Origin: an uncultured Methylophaga sp.
GTDB lineage: Bacteria; Pseudomonadota; Gammaproteobacteria; Nitrosococcales; Methylophagaceae
NCBI GenBank assembly: GCA_913055695.1
Contig: CAJXKF010000001.1
Location: 142,354 to 206,353, forward strand
DNA: 64,000 bases
Reading direction: 5' to 3'
Part shown: positions 18,730-27,196 of the stretch, one piece after another
Layout of the letters: every line of letters starts with the position of its first letter
Position numbering within the stretch: position 1 is the first letter of the stretch
Notes under the pieces: generated by a model
The model's database searches: none
Told to the model about the DNA's origin: nothing
What the model saw: the letters and a program-made list of their open reading frames with translations, nothing else
Made by a program: the position numbers and the translations under genes

Positions 18730-19212
18730 TAGTCAGAGACTCAACGAAGCGAAAAGTGATGTGTCGATTAAAACTGTCAAATGCTGCTCTTCATTTGAAT
18801 TTTTGTTTGGCGAGGAGCTACTCATTGAATAGCCGGCCAGACAGGATATCTGATGATAAAAACCAGCATACCAATGGTCATCAATTGTACAGACAACAGG
18901 AACAGCCACTCTATCCCCAAACAGCGCTCACGCTATGTAGTCATTCCTGTTATTGGAGAACAGAGCGAGGTGTCGTCATTGACTAAGGCTGGGGACCAGA
19001 CGTCGCTATTGCCTACTTCATTTCAATTGCAGAGCAATCACGCCTGCCAAGGCCAGACTATTATAATTGATCAAAAAAATCCCCGCATGGTTTAACTATT
19101 TATCCTCAATCGGGCCGGACGGTTTGAAGCTATGCCAAGTCTAACAATGCTGAGCAAGTTCAGATTGCAACGGGAAATTCACCGTTTAATTTAGTGCACA
19201 GCGATATCACGC
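18730..19212. other. Long intergenic stretch upstream of the sRNA unit
   Basis: About 480 bp between fdhD and the NtrC box. Open frames at 18756-18986 and 18853-19095 have no ribosome-binding site and no protein-like composition, so I do not call them. No repeat or RNA family was recognised here. Confidence 0.5.
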
Positions 19213-19229
19213 TGCACTGTTAATGTGCA
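19213..19229 (+). promoter_or_regulatory. NtrC-type enhancer box
   Basis: TGCAC-N7-GTGCA, 17 bp, matches the NtrC operator geometry exactly (TGCAC and GTGCA arms, 7-bp spacer). Its centre is about 97 bp upstream of the predicted sigma54 start, within the range of NtrC enhancers. A single GTGCAC at 19194-19199 may be part of a weaker second site. Confidence 0.65.
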
Positions 19230-19291
19230 TCTTCTTGCAGCTTAGACATATAGAAAATCATAAGACATTGTTTATTATGACTATTTAAAAT

Positions 19292-19306
19292 TGGCATAAC
19301 TGATGC
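19292..19306 (+). promoter_or_regulatory. Sigma54 (-24/-12) promoter
   Basis: TGGCA at the -24 element and TGC at the -12 element, with GG (19293-19294) and GC (19305-19306) separated by exactly 10 bp as sigma54 requires. The predicted start is 19318-19319. Confidence 0.7.
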
Positions 19307-19317
19307 ACAAGCTTAAC

Positions 19318-19409
19318 TACAAACAATTTTTCAGCTGCATGTTGTTTGTAATTTCTCTCTTGTCTACGTGCTGAGCCTTGGGGTGAACTAATGTTCACCC
19401 CTTTTTTTT
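19318..19409 (+). ncRNA. Candidate nitrogen-regulated small RNA
   Basis: The predicted transcript starts 12 nt after the -12 element and ends at the intrinsic terminator, about 90 nt. Its first nine bases, TACAAACAA (19318-19326), pair perfectly with TTGTTTGTA (19342-19350), so the RNA would begin in a closed stem with a 15-nt loop. A pyrimidine-rich single-stranded segment (TTTCTCTCTTGTC) follows, then the terminator hairpin. The only ORF is 11 codons without a ribosome-binding site. The layout (NtrC box, sigma54 promoter, short RNA, terminator) resembles NrsZ and NalA of pseudomonads, but I see no sequence similarity I could vouch for. Targets are unknown. The neighbouring glucosylglycerate genes make a nitrogen link plausible. 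Confidence 0.6.
19380..19409 (+). terminator. Intrinsic terminator of the small RNA
   Basis: Perfect 9-bp stem GGGGTGAAC / GTTCACCCC, loop TAAT, then a run of eight T. It has no upstream protein gene on its strand, which is the first hint of an untranslated transcript. Confidence 0.9.
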
Positions 19410-19474
19410 GCAACTGAATGCCTATGCAGGACTCTGATAGCATAAGAACATGCTGTTTTTTTGATTGAGGGCTT

Positions 19475-20404
19475 ATGCATCAGCACACCATAGAACGCTG
19501 GCAACAGGATCATGACTTTGTCATCGTTAACAAGCGCGGTGAAAAACGCACCCGTTATGTCTTACTGCTGACGGCTGTGACCATGCTGGCAGAGATCATC
19601 GCCGGTCTTGCTTTCGGGTCGATGGCCTTGCTGGCAGACGGCTGGCATATGGCCACTCATGTCGCTGCCTTTCTGATCACGCTATTCGCCTACCACTATG
19701 CGACAAAACACGCCAATAACCCCGCTTTTGCGTTCGGCACAGGCAAGGTCAGTGTGCTGGGTGGCTTCACCAGTGCCGTTGCGCTGGGTGTGGTTGCTGT
19801 GTTGATGGTGTTTGAGTCGGCAGAAAGACTGGTCAATCCTCATGATATTCAGTTAAATGCTGCGATTGCCGTGGCCTTTCTCGGTCTGGGGGTCAACATA
19901 ATCAGCGCTGTACTATTAAAGGACCACCATCATAGTCACGGCGAGCATGAACAGCATCATGATCATAATCTCAAAGCCGCTTATGTGCATGTACTGGCTG
20001 ATGCCTTGACATCCGTGCTGGCTATTGTTGCGCTGATTGCTGCGAAGCTGGCGGGACTGACCTGGCTGGACCCTGTGATGGGTGTGGTTGGGGCATTGAT
20101 TATCACAGCCTGGGCTGTGGGTCTGATTCGTGAAACCAGCCCGATCCTGCTTGATGGCAGTATTGATGCAGATTACCAGCAAGCGATACAGCAGCGTATC
20201 GAACAGGACGCCGATAACCGTATTGCTGATTTTCATATCTGGCATATCAGTCCTCATCATTACGCCGCCATCATCACTATTGTGACCGCTGAGCCTGAAC
20301 CTACGGCCTATTACAAACAACTGCTGGCTGATTTTGAGCGTTTGTCACATATCACGATTGAGGTTCACCGCTGTGAAGATGAGCACTGCCAACATGCCGG
20401 CTAG
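19475..20404 (+). CDS. dmeF: Cation diffusion facilitator, DmeF-like metal exporter
   Basis: 309 residues with six membrane helices. The metal-site residues lie in ALLADGWHMATH (helix 2) and YVHVLADALTS (helix 5). A histidine-rich cytoplasmic loop (DHHHSHGEHEQHHDHN, about 149-164) separates helices 4 and 5, and a C-terminal cytoplasmic domain ends HRCEDEHCQHAG with further ligands. It exports divalent metal ions (Co, Ni, Zn or Cd) by proton antiport across the inner membrane. The N-terminal His-containing stretch and HADAL-type site suggest the DmeF branch; the metal is not certain. It is transcribed alone, 66 nt after the sRNA terminator. Confidence 0.85.
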   Translation: MHQHTIERWQQDHDFVIVNKRGEKRTRYVLLLTAVTMLAEIIAGLAFGSMALLADGWHMATHVAAFLITLFAYHYATKHANNPAFAFGTGKVSVLGGFTSAVALGVVAVLMVFESAERLVNPHDIQLNAAIAVAFLGLGVNIISAVLLKDHHHSHGEHEQHHDHNLKAAYVHVLADALTSVLAIVALIAAKLAGLTWLDPVMGVVGALIITAWAVGLIRETSPILLDGSIDADYQQAIQQRIEQDADNRIADFHIWHISPHHYAAIITIVTAEPEPTAYYKQLLADFERLSHITIEVHRCEDEHCQHAG

Positions 20405-20503
20405 CCGACTCAGATCAAACTGATTGCAGTTTGTTTTGCTTCATCGGTACGAATATTGCGTTGAGCCTGATAGTCGTTTCAATGAAGAACAAGAGATACG
20501 GAT

Positions 20504-22264
20504 ATGCTGAACATCGATATCAGCGGCTTTCTACAACAGCACCGCCTGCCGGCGGACTACCAGCAACAAATCACGGAATGGTTTGCGCCGCTTGCTGAAG
20601 CTATTAACTCGCACCATAAAGGTGCACAAAGACCGATTATTGTCGGTATCAATGGTGCACAGGGCTCCGGTAAAAGCACACTGGCAGCCTGTCTTGTCCA
20701 TCTTCTGGAGCATCAGCATCAGCTGAGCGCACTTTCACTCTCGCTGGATGATTTCTACTTTACGCGCGCTGAAAGACAGCGTCTGGCACAGGGCATTCAT
20801 CCACTGCTTGCAACGCGGGGCGTGCCGGGTACCCATGATATTCCTCTGGCCAGAAAGACCCTCAGTGATCTCATGCACGGGCATTTACCGGTGCTGATTC
20901 CCCGTTTCAATAAAGCCATCGATGATCGCTATCCACCTGAATTTGCTGAATGCGTGAGTGAACCTGTCGATGTGATTGTGCTGGAAGGCTGGTGTCTGGG
21001 TGCTGTGGCAGAGGACGAGACCACACTGTCTGAACCCATCAATGATCTGGAGGCCAGCGAGGATAAAGACGGCCACTGGCGTGGTTATGTAAACAGGCAA
21101 CTTGCTTTGTTTTATCCCAAGCTATTCGAACTTGTCGATCTCTGGGTCATGCTCAAAGCACCCGATTTTCAGTGCGTATATAACTGGCGACTGGAACAGG
21201 AGAATAAACTGCGGGACAGCAGCCGTGACCAGCATCAGATCATGGATGCTGAACAACTGGCCCGCTTTATCAAGTATTACCAGCGTATCACCCAGAACAC
21301 GCTGAAGCTGCTGCCTGAACGCGTGAATTATCTGTTTGAACTCGATTCAAACCGGCGGATCATCAAGCTGACATCAAAGCCGCCGACACTGAACTTTATG
21401 ACACAAGCGCAGTGGCTCATTTTCACAGATATGGATGGCAGTCTGCTGGATCATCATAACTACCATTTTGATGAGGCGGTGCCGACACTGGAATCACTCG
21501 AAGCCAGGCATATCCCGGTGATTCCGGTCACCAGCAAAACTCAGGCGGAAGTCGAATTGCTGCGTGACAGCCTGCATAACAAGCATCCTTTTATTGTCGA
21601 AAACGGGGCAGCCGTCTTTATTCCCGCCGGCTATTTTGAACATCAGCCCGCCGGCACGACAGAAAAAAGCGGTTACTGGATTAAAGAATTTGTCGAGCCG
21701 CGTTCTCGCTGGCAGTCGCTGATTGACACTGTTCGTCCACGCTATCAGGGAGAGTTTAAAACCTTTGCCGAGGCCGGAATTGACGGCATTATCGCCATGA
21801 CTGGGCTCAATGTGCATGCTGCCGCTCGTGCTGCCCGCCGGCAATATGGTGAACCTGTTGCCTGGCAGGGTAATGGCAAGCTCAGACAACAGTTTATTGA
21901 GGATCTTCAGCAGGCCGGCGCTCATGTGCTTGAAGGCGGCCGTTTTATGCATGTCTCCGGTGACTGCGATAAAGGCCGTGCGCTCCAGTGGCTGGAACAG
22001 GTCTTCCAAACCGCCAGTCCGGACAGAAAAATGATGTCACTGGCTATTGGTGACAGTCACAATGACAAAGCCATGCTTGAGACTGCTGATTATGCACTCC
22101 TGATCCGCTCTCCGGTGCATCCTCTGCCTGCTATCGGACGTAATGACAATCTTGCTATCTCTACCCACACCGGCCCCAAAGGCTGGGCTGAAGGTGTCAA
22201 TCAAATTATCGGTGCAATGCCGCACCCAGATTCTTCTTCCTTACCGCGGGGCAATCATGGCTGA
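20504..22264 (+). CDS. Glycerate kinase fused to glucosyl-3-phosphoglycerate phosphatase
   Basis: 586 residues, two enzymes in one chain. Residues 1-290 form a P-loop kinase of the D-glycerate 3-kinase (GLYK/Tda10) type: Walker A GAQGSGKS (51-58), LSLDDFYFTRAER, the GVPGTHDIPL loop and IVLEGWCLG. Residues about 300-586 form a HAD-IIB phosphatase of the mannosyl/glucosyl-3-phosphoglycerate class: FTDMDGSLLDHHNY (nucleophile Asp309), PVTSKTQAEVE, FIVENGAAVF and AIGDSHNDKAMLE. The kinase makes 3-phosphoglycerate from glycerate. The phosphatase removes phosphate from the GpgS product, yielding glucosylglycerate. A methionine at 299 marks the old boundary. The stop overlaps the gpgS start (ATGGCTGA). 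The fusion of non-consecutive steps is notable. Confidence 0.85.
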   Translation: MLNIDISGFLQQHRLPADYQQQITEWFAPLAEAINSHHKGAQRPIIVGINGAQGSGKSTLAACLVHLLEHQHQLSALSLSLDDFYFTRAERQRLAQGIHPLLATRGVPGTHDIPLARKTLSDLMHGHLPVLIPRFNKAIDDRYPPEFAECVSEPVDVIVLEGWCLGAVAEDETTLSEPINDLEASEDKDGHWRGYVNRQLALFYPKLFELVDLWVMLKAPDFQCVYNWRLEQENKLRDSSRDQHQIMDAEQLARFIKYYQRITQNTLKLLPERVNYLFELDSNRRIIKLTSKPPTLNFMTQAQWLIFTDMDGSLLDHHNYHFDEAVPTLESLEARHIPVIPVTSKTQAEVELLRDSLHNKHPFIVENGAAVFIPAGYFEHQPAGTTEKSGYWIKEFVEPRSRWQSLIDTVRPRYQGEFKTFAEAGIDGIIAMTGLNVHAAARAARRQYGEPVAWQGNGKLRQQFIEDLQQAGAHVLEGGRFMHVSGDCDKGRALQWLEQVFQTASPDRKMMSLAIGDSHNDKAMLETADYALLIRSPVHPLPAIGRNDNLAISTHTGPKGWAEGVNQIIGAMPHPDSSSLPRGNHG

Positions 22265-23480
22265 TTTTTACCAGAATGGGATCATTACCACATTACATAA
22301 CCTGACTCACCGTCATATCGCTGATCTGGAAAGCGACTTATTGCAATTCAGTAAACAGAGACCGATGGGATTGCTCCTGCCCTCCCTGTTTTCAGAGCTG
22401 CAAGGTGAGGCACTGCCCAATATCGTGCAGCAATTGAAAAATGTGCCCTATCTGTCGGAAATCGTGATTGGCCTCGATCGCGCTGATGAACAGCAATACC
22501 GGCATGCATTAAAATTCTTTTCTGCGCTGCCGCAGCACCACCGTATCCTGTGGAATGACGGACCGCGTCTCAAAGCCATCGATGCCGAGTTGCAAAGCCT
22601 GGGCCTGGCGCCTAAAGAACTGGGTAAGGGCCGTAATGTCTGGTACTGCATGGGCTATATTCTGGCTTCGGGCAAAGCGGAATCCGTTGCCCTGCATGAC
22701 TGCGATATCGTCACCTATACCAGCGAGTTGCTGGCCAGGCTGATTTATCCCGTCGCCAACCCGCAATTCAACTATGAGTTCTGCAAAGGCTATTACGCCC
22801 GCGTCGCTGGCGGCAAGCTCAACGGGCGGGTGAATCGCCTGCTGGTGACGCCGTTGATTCGCGCCCTGAAATCAGTGATGGGCTCGCATCCCTACCTCGA
22901 ATACATGGATAGCTTCCGTTATCCGCTGGCAGGTGAATTCTCCTTCCGTCGTGATGTGCTGACCGATATCCGTATCCCCAGTGACTGGGGACTGGAAATT
23001 GGTGTTTTGTCGGAAATGCACCGTAACTATGCCAATAACCGTTTGTGTCAGGTCGATGTCGCTGATGCCTATGATCACAAACACCAGGACTTGTCGCTGG
23101 ATGATCAGCGTGGTGGCCTGTCAAAAATGTCGATTGATATCGCCAAATCACTGTTCCGCAAACTGGCCACCAAAGGCGTCGTGTTCTCACCGGAAGCTTT
23201 CCGCAGCCTCAAGGCGACTTACTACCGCATCGCGCTGGATTTTGTTGAAACCTATCGTAATGATGCGGTCATGAACGGCCTTAGTTTTGATATTCACCAG
23301 GAAGAGGAATCAGTGGAGATGTTTGCCAAAAACATTATGGATGCGGGCCAGATGTTCCTGGAAAACCCGATGGAAACCCCCTTCACACCTAGCTGGAGCC
23401 GGGTACAAAGTGCGCTGCCGGATATCTTCGAACGCCTCTATGAGGCCGTCGAAGCCGATTACCGGGAATTTTCTGCCTGA
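22257..23480 (+). CDS. gpgS: Glucosyl-3-phosphoglycerate synthase
   Basis: 407 residues from the ATG at 22257, overlapping the upstream stop by 8 nt. A GT-A glycosyltransferase of the GpgS (GT81) type: [12 protein letters not shown] near 45, [44 protein letters not shown] (metal-binding DCD) and [13 protein letters not shown] with [12 protein letters not shown]. It joins glucose from an NDP-glucose to 3-phosphoglycerate. Its substrate supply and product removal are both encoded by the fused gene upstream. Mannosyl activity cannot be excluded by sequence alone, but the neighbouring phosphorylase favours glucose. Confidence 0.85.
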   Translation: MADFYQNGIITTLHNLTHRHIADLESDLLQFSKQRPMGLLLPSLFSELQGEALPNIVQQLKNVPYLSEIVIGLDRADEQQYRHALKFFSALPQHHRILWNDGPRLKAIDAELQSLGLAPKELGKGRNVWYCMGYILASGKAESVALHDCDIVTYTSELLARLIYPVANPQFNYEFCKGYYARVAGGKLNGRVNRLLVTPLIRALKSVMGSHPYLEYMDSFRYPLAGEFSFRRDVLTDIRIPSDWGLEIGVLSEMHRNYANNRLCQVDVADAYDHKHQDLSLDDQRGGLSKMSIDIAKSLFRKLATKGVVFSPEAFRSLKATYYRIALDFVETYRNDAVMNGLSFDIHQEEESVEMFAKNIMDAGQMFLENPMETPFTPSWSRVQSALPDIFERLYEAVEADYREFSA

Positions 23481-23493
23481 GGACAGATGCTTG

Positions 23494-25248
23494 ATGACCG
23501 TGACTGACGAGCAGCTCAAACAGCTGCGTGAAACTCTGCTCTATCACCTGCAGGCGATTTATCAGGACAGCCTGCCTGGTATTTCCTTGACTGCTCTCAG
23601 TCAGGACATCATTCAGCTCATGCGTCTCGATGAGACCTTCTTTGACTCGGTGCCGCATAAGAACAACTGGGATCAGAACGATGTGGTACTGATTACCTAT
23701 GGCAACAGTGTCCAGCGCGACGGGGAAGCCCCGCTGAAAACACTATACCGATTCCTCAATGACGAGATAAAAGGCTATATCAACGGCGTGCATATCCTGC
23801 CGTTTTTCCCCTTTTGCTCCGATGACGGCTTTGCCGTGATGGACTATTACCAGGTTAATAAAGCACTCGGAGACTGGGAGGATATAGAAAGAATCGCTGG
23901 CGATTACCGCTTGATGGCTGATTTGGTGATTAACCACGGCTCCAGCAGCGGTGAATGGTTTAAAAACTTCATTAAGGGTGATGGCCCGGGCCATGATTAT
24001 TTTTATACGACTGCGGCTGACACACCGGTCAGCCAGGTGGTCCGCCCCCGAACCAGTCCGCTGCTGCGGGAGACCGAAACCCATGACGGGGTGAAATATG
24101 TCTGGTGCACCTTCAGCCATACCCAGGTCGATTTTGATTTCCGCAACCCGGAAGTATTGAAAGAATTTATCCGTATCGTGCGGTTTTACCTGGATAAAGG
24201 TATTCGCATTTTCCGTCTCGATGCGGTTGCGTTCTTGTGGAAAAAGCCGGGCACTAATTGCCTGAACCTGCCGGAAACGCATGAGGTAGTCAGGTTGATG
24301 CGCAGCCTCATTCAGCATGCTCAGCCGGATGCCATCATCATCACCGAAACCAATATTCCCAACCGCGAAAATCTGAGTTATTTCGGCAATGCCAATGAAG
24401 CGCACTGTATTTATAACTTCTCGTTGCCGCCGCTGCTGGTGAATACGCTGGTCACCGGTAACTGCTTCTACCTCAAGCAGTGGCTGATGAGCATGCCCCC
24501 GGCCCAGAACGGTACCGCCTATTTCAATTTTATCGCTTCGCATGATGGTATCGGCCTGCGCCCTGCTGAAGGCCTGCTGTCTGATGGTGAAATCGCCTCG
24601 CTTATCAGCACCATGCAGCAGTTTGGCGGCCAGATTTCCTGGCGGGCCGGCGACAACGGTGTGAAAAAACCTTATGAAATCAATATCTCCCTGTTCGATG
24701 CCTTACAGGGAACAAGCAAAGGCAAAGACCAGTGGCATATTGATCGCTTTATCTGTGCCCATGCCATTATGCTGTCACTGGAAGGCATCCCCGGTATTTA
24801 TATTCACAGTCTGCTGGCGACCGGCAATGATCTGGAAAAATTTGAACGCACCGGCCAGAATCGTGGCATTAACCGCCATGAATGGGATTACAATAAACTG
24901 ACTGCTGAGCTTGACGATCCGGCTTCACAGCACGCGCAAGTCTCCGGCCTCATGAAAAAACTGGTACATCTGCGTCAGCAGCAACGCGCATTCCACCCCA
25001 ACGCCACACAATTCACATTGCATATGGGGGAACAGCTGTTTGGTTTCTGGCGTCAGAGCATGGACAGACGTCAGAGTATTTTCTGTATTTTTAATATCAG
25101 CGATACCCCGCAAGCGCTTCGTATTGCTGAGCTTAATTTAATCGTGACCGATCGCTGGTGGGATCTTATCAGTGGTCATATTTTTGATGAAAAAACAGAG
25201 ACTTTCACTGTTAATCCCTATCAAGTGCTGTGGATCACAAACAGCTGA
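23494..25248 (+). CDS. Glucosylglycerate phosphorylase (GH13_18, sucrose phosphorylase-like)
   Basis: 584 residues from the ATG at 23494, with GAGGA about 10 nt upstream; the longer frame lies antisense-free within gpgS and is not coding. GH13 core: [57 protein letters not shown] (nucleophile Asp243), ITETN (acid/base Glu285), [14 protein letters not shown]. The family splits glucosides with phosphate to glucose-1-phosphate. Beside gpgS and the phosphatase the substrate is most likely glucosylglycerate, releasing glycerate, which the upstream kinase can rephosphorylate. Sucrose cannot be ruled out without the acceptor-site comparison. Confidence 0.85.
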   Translation: MTVTDEQLKQLRETLLYHLQAIYQDSLPGISLTALSQDIIQLMRLDETFFDSVPHKNNWDQNDVVLITYGNSVQRDGEAPLKTLYRFLNDEIKGYINGVHILPFFPFCSDDGFAVMDYYQVNKALGDWEDIERIAGDYRLMADLVINHGSSSGEWFKNFIKGDGPGHDYFYTTAADTPVSQVVRPRTSPLLRETETHDGVKYVWCTFSHTQVDFDFRNPEVLKEFIRIVRFYLDKGIRIFRLDAVAFLWKKPGTNCLNLPETHEVVRLMRSLIQHAQPDAIIITETNIPNRENLSYFGNANEAHCIYNFSLPPLLVNTLVTGNCFYLKQWLMSMPPAQNGTAYFNFIASHDGIGLRPAEGLLSDGEIASLISTMQQFGGQISWRAGDNGVKKPYEINISLFDALQGTSKGKDQWHIDRFICAHAIMLSLEGIPGIYIHSLLATGNDLEKFERTGQNRGINRHEWDYNKLTAELDDPASQHAQVSGLMKKLVHLRQQQRAFHPNATQFTLHMGEQLFGFWRQSMDRRQSIFCIFNISDTPQALRIAELNLIVTDRWWDLISGHIFDEKTETFTVNPYQVLWITNS

Positions 25249-25308
25249 TCGCTGTCATGATACATTCACGATGACTTGTTACTGTTTTTTCCAAAAAAGG
25301 ATAATTGC

Positions 25309-26163
25309 ATGTCTGAAGTTAAACCTATTCGTAAATGCCTGTTCCCGGTAGCGGGTTATGGCACTCGCTTTCTACCGGCAACTAAAGCCATGCCTAAAGA
25401 AATGCTCCCCATCGTCAGCAAACCGCTGATCCAGTATGGCGTTGAAGAAGCAATAGAAGCCGGTGTCAGCGAAGTGGGTTTTATCACTGGTCGGGGTAAA
25501 CGTGCCATTGCTGATCATTTCGACACCAGTTACGAGCTGGAACATCAAATTCGTGGTACCAGCAAAGAAAAATACCTGGAAGATATTCGCAATGTTATGG
25601 ATAGCTGTGACTTTATCTTCATTCGCCAGCGAGCCATGTTGGGGCTGGGTCATGCCATTCTGACCGGTGAGCCGCTTATCGGTAATGAGCCTTTTGCCGT
25701 GATACTGGCTGATGACCTCTGCTCTGCGCCGGAAGATAACTCCAGCAAACGTGTACTGGCTCAGTTGGTCGAACTTTATGAACGCTATAACTGCAGTGTT
25801 ATCGCGATTGAAGAAGTGCCCGGCGATAATATCAGCAGCTATGGTGTCATCTCAGGTCGTGAGATCGAGGAAGATGTCTTTGAAGTCGACGATATGGTGG
25901 AAAAACCCAAACCTCAGGACGCGCCCAGTAATCTCGGCATTATCGGCCGTTATGTGCTGACACCCGATATTTTCGATTACATTCGTAACACCCCGCCGGG
26001 CACCAATGGTGAGGTACAAATCACCGATGCGATTAAGGCCCTGGCACAGGATAAACGCGTACTTGCCCTGAAATTCAAAGGCCATCGTTTTGACTGTGGC
26101 AGCATCGACGGCTTCGTCGAAGCCACCAACTACTATTACCAACGCGACTATAAAAAGTCTTGA
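25309..26163 (+). CDS. galU: UTP-glucose-1-phosphate uridylyltransferase
   Basis: 284 residues from the ATG at 25309 (AAAGGA 7 nt upstream). Signature GYGTRFLPATKAMPKEMLPIVSKP, then QYGVEEAIEAG, LGLGHAIL, FAVILADDLC, and GRYVLTPDIFDYI...NGEVQITDAI. It makes UDP-glucose for GpgS and for envelope sugars. Located 60 nt after the phosphorylase, it can turn the phosphorylase product glucose-1-phosphate back into the GpgS donor, closing the cycle. Confidence 0.95.
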   Translation: MSEVKPIRKCLFPVAGYGTRFLPATKAMPKEMLPIVSKPLIQYGVEEAIEAGVSEVGFITGRGKRAIADHFDTSYELEHQIRGTSKEKYLEDIRNVMDSCDFIFIRQRAMLGLGHAILTGEPLIGNEPFAVILADDLCSAPEDNSSKRVLAQLVELYERYNCSVIAIEEVPGDNISSYGVISGREIEEDVFEVDDMVEKPKPQDAPSNLGIIGRYVLTPDIFDYIRNTPPGTNGEVQITDAIKALAQDKRVLALKFKGHRFDCGSIDGFVEATNYYYQRDYKKS

Positions 26164-26171
26164 ACACCCGG

Positions 26172-26201
26172 GTCAGCGTGATCTGTTAAAGTCACGCTGA
26201 C
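26172..26201 (+). terminator. Hairpin after galU
   Basis: Ten-base perfect stem GTCAGCGTGA / TCACGCTGAC with a 10-nt loop, directly after the galU stop codon. There is no T tract, so it is either a weak terminator or an mRNA 3' stabiliser. Confidence 0.5.
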
Positions 26202-26215
26202 TCCAAATCACTAAG

Positions 26216-26755
26216 ATGAAAAAAATGGGCAGCAACACTGATCCCCAAGACAACGCCGGCAACGATATTCTGATTGACCAGACCCGTCTGCTGGAACAAC
26301 TTATTTTTCACTGGCGTCAGGCAGTATCTGAAGACTTTCCCGTCTCCATGTTTATTATTGATGTGGATCGCTTTTCGCAAATGGAAAACAAAGCCAGTTG
26401 CTTTGAGCAGATTCTTAACGCCATCCGCCAGCAGTTTAATCGCGAAACTGACTTTATCGCTCGCTTTAACCGTAAGCAGATCATGGCGATAAGTTCACAT
26501 ATGAGTTATCGCCAGAGCACGCAGATGGCAAACAAACTTCACAAGGCCGTTGCCGGACTGGAAATTTTTCATCCGCATTCCCCTACCGGCCGTTACGCGA
26601 CGGTCAGTATCGGTCACAGCACCTATGCGCCCGTTGAAAATGACTGTTACGGCATACTGGATATGCTGGCTACCGTGCAGCATCATGTTGATCAGGCCAA
26701 GCAGGCAGGCGGCAACTGTTCCAAAACCCGTCTGCATAGCCGCGTACTGAAATAA
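26216..26755 (+). CDS. Degenerate GGDEF-domain protein
   Basis: 179 residues that follow the diguanylate cyclase fold. An N-terminal helix leads to DFPVSMFIIDVDRFSQMENKA (the metal-site Asp region of GGDEF domains), then FIARFNRKQIMAIS, where the GGDEF loop should be but is replaced by FNRKQ, then ATVSIGHSTYAP and a C-terminal helix ending DQAKQAGGN. Without the GGDEF signature it cannot be an active cyclase. It may bind c-di-GMP or a partner, or be a relic. A start at 26225 is equally possible. Confidence 0.75.
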   Translation: MKKMGSNTDPQDNAGNDILIDQTRLLEQLIFHWRQAVSEDFPVSMFIIDVDRFSQMENKASCFEQILNAIRQQFNRETDFIARFNRKQIMAISSHMSYRQSTQMANKLHKAVAGLEIFHPHSPTGRYATVSIGHSTYAPVENDCYGILDMLATVQHHVDQAKQAGGNCSKTRLHSRVLK

Positions 26756-27196
26756 TCACTCAAAGCTGTATCGGGATTTTTCACCTGGCTGCACCACTCT
26801 CGGCCAGCGATGATGCAGTTCGGCATCCTCGACTTCCGGCTCGATAATCACGATATAGACCCGTCGCTCATTGCCGTTGCGGGCTATCAGTCCCTGAATA
26901 AACTGCCCTTTCTGCAGATCGTACCAGTGACGCTGGCCTTCAATATCCCGGTCCATAAAGCTGAACACCGGTATTTTTACCGGTTTCGGGAAAAACCTGT
27001 CCCAGCGACCGGCATATATGGCATCCAGTTTTGCCCAGCCTGTGGCCGGTAATTGTCCTGGCTGTTTGCTTCGTCTTCCCCAGGGTATCAGTCGAATGCC
27101 GCCGTCCTGCATCAACACCGGCAGCATGGCCTTGGGATTGATATAAAACACCCGCATGACCTCATCGCCATGAGTGAAATACACCCCTTCACACAT
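26756..27196 (-). CDS. SRAP/HMCES-like protein of the lexA operon
   Basis: 146 residues beginning Met-Cys. The start at 27196 overlaps the polymerase stop as TAATG, so translation is coupled. After Met removal Cys2 would be N-terminal, as in SRAP proteins (YedK, HMCES) that crosslink to abasic sites in single-stranded DNA. Other family-like points are YINPKAMLPVL near 18 (compare YNVAPG..VL), IPWGRR, a Glu at 86, and DAELHHRWPRVV (compare DIHDRRPLVL in YedK, with the catalytic His). It is shorter and more divergent than classic SRAP proteins, so the assignment is inference. Position after a translesion polymerase supports a DNA-damage role. Confidence 0.65.
   Translation of the reverse strand: MCEGVYFTHGDEVMRVFYINPKAMLPVLMQDGGIRLIPWGRRSKQPGQLPATGWAKLDAIYAGRWDRFFPKPVKIPVFSFMDRDIEGQRHWYDLQKGQFIQGLIARNGNERRVYIVIIEPEVEDAELHHRWPRVVQPGEKSRYSFE

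Noticed and set aside
18756-19095. Two overlapping ORFs between fdhD and the sRNA
   Set aside because: Neither has a ribosome-binding site or recognisable protein features; they overlap each other in different frames.
19340-19375. 11-codon ORF (MLFVISLLSTC) inside the candidate sRNA
   Set aside because: No Shine-Dalgarno; the ATG lies beside and partly inside the 5' stem. A leader peptide is not excluded but no gene follows closely.
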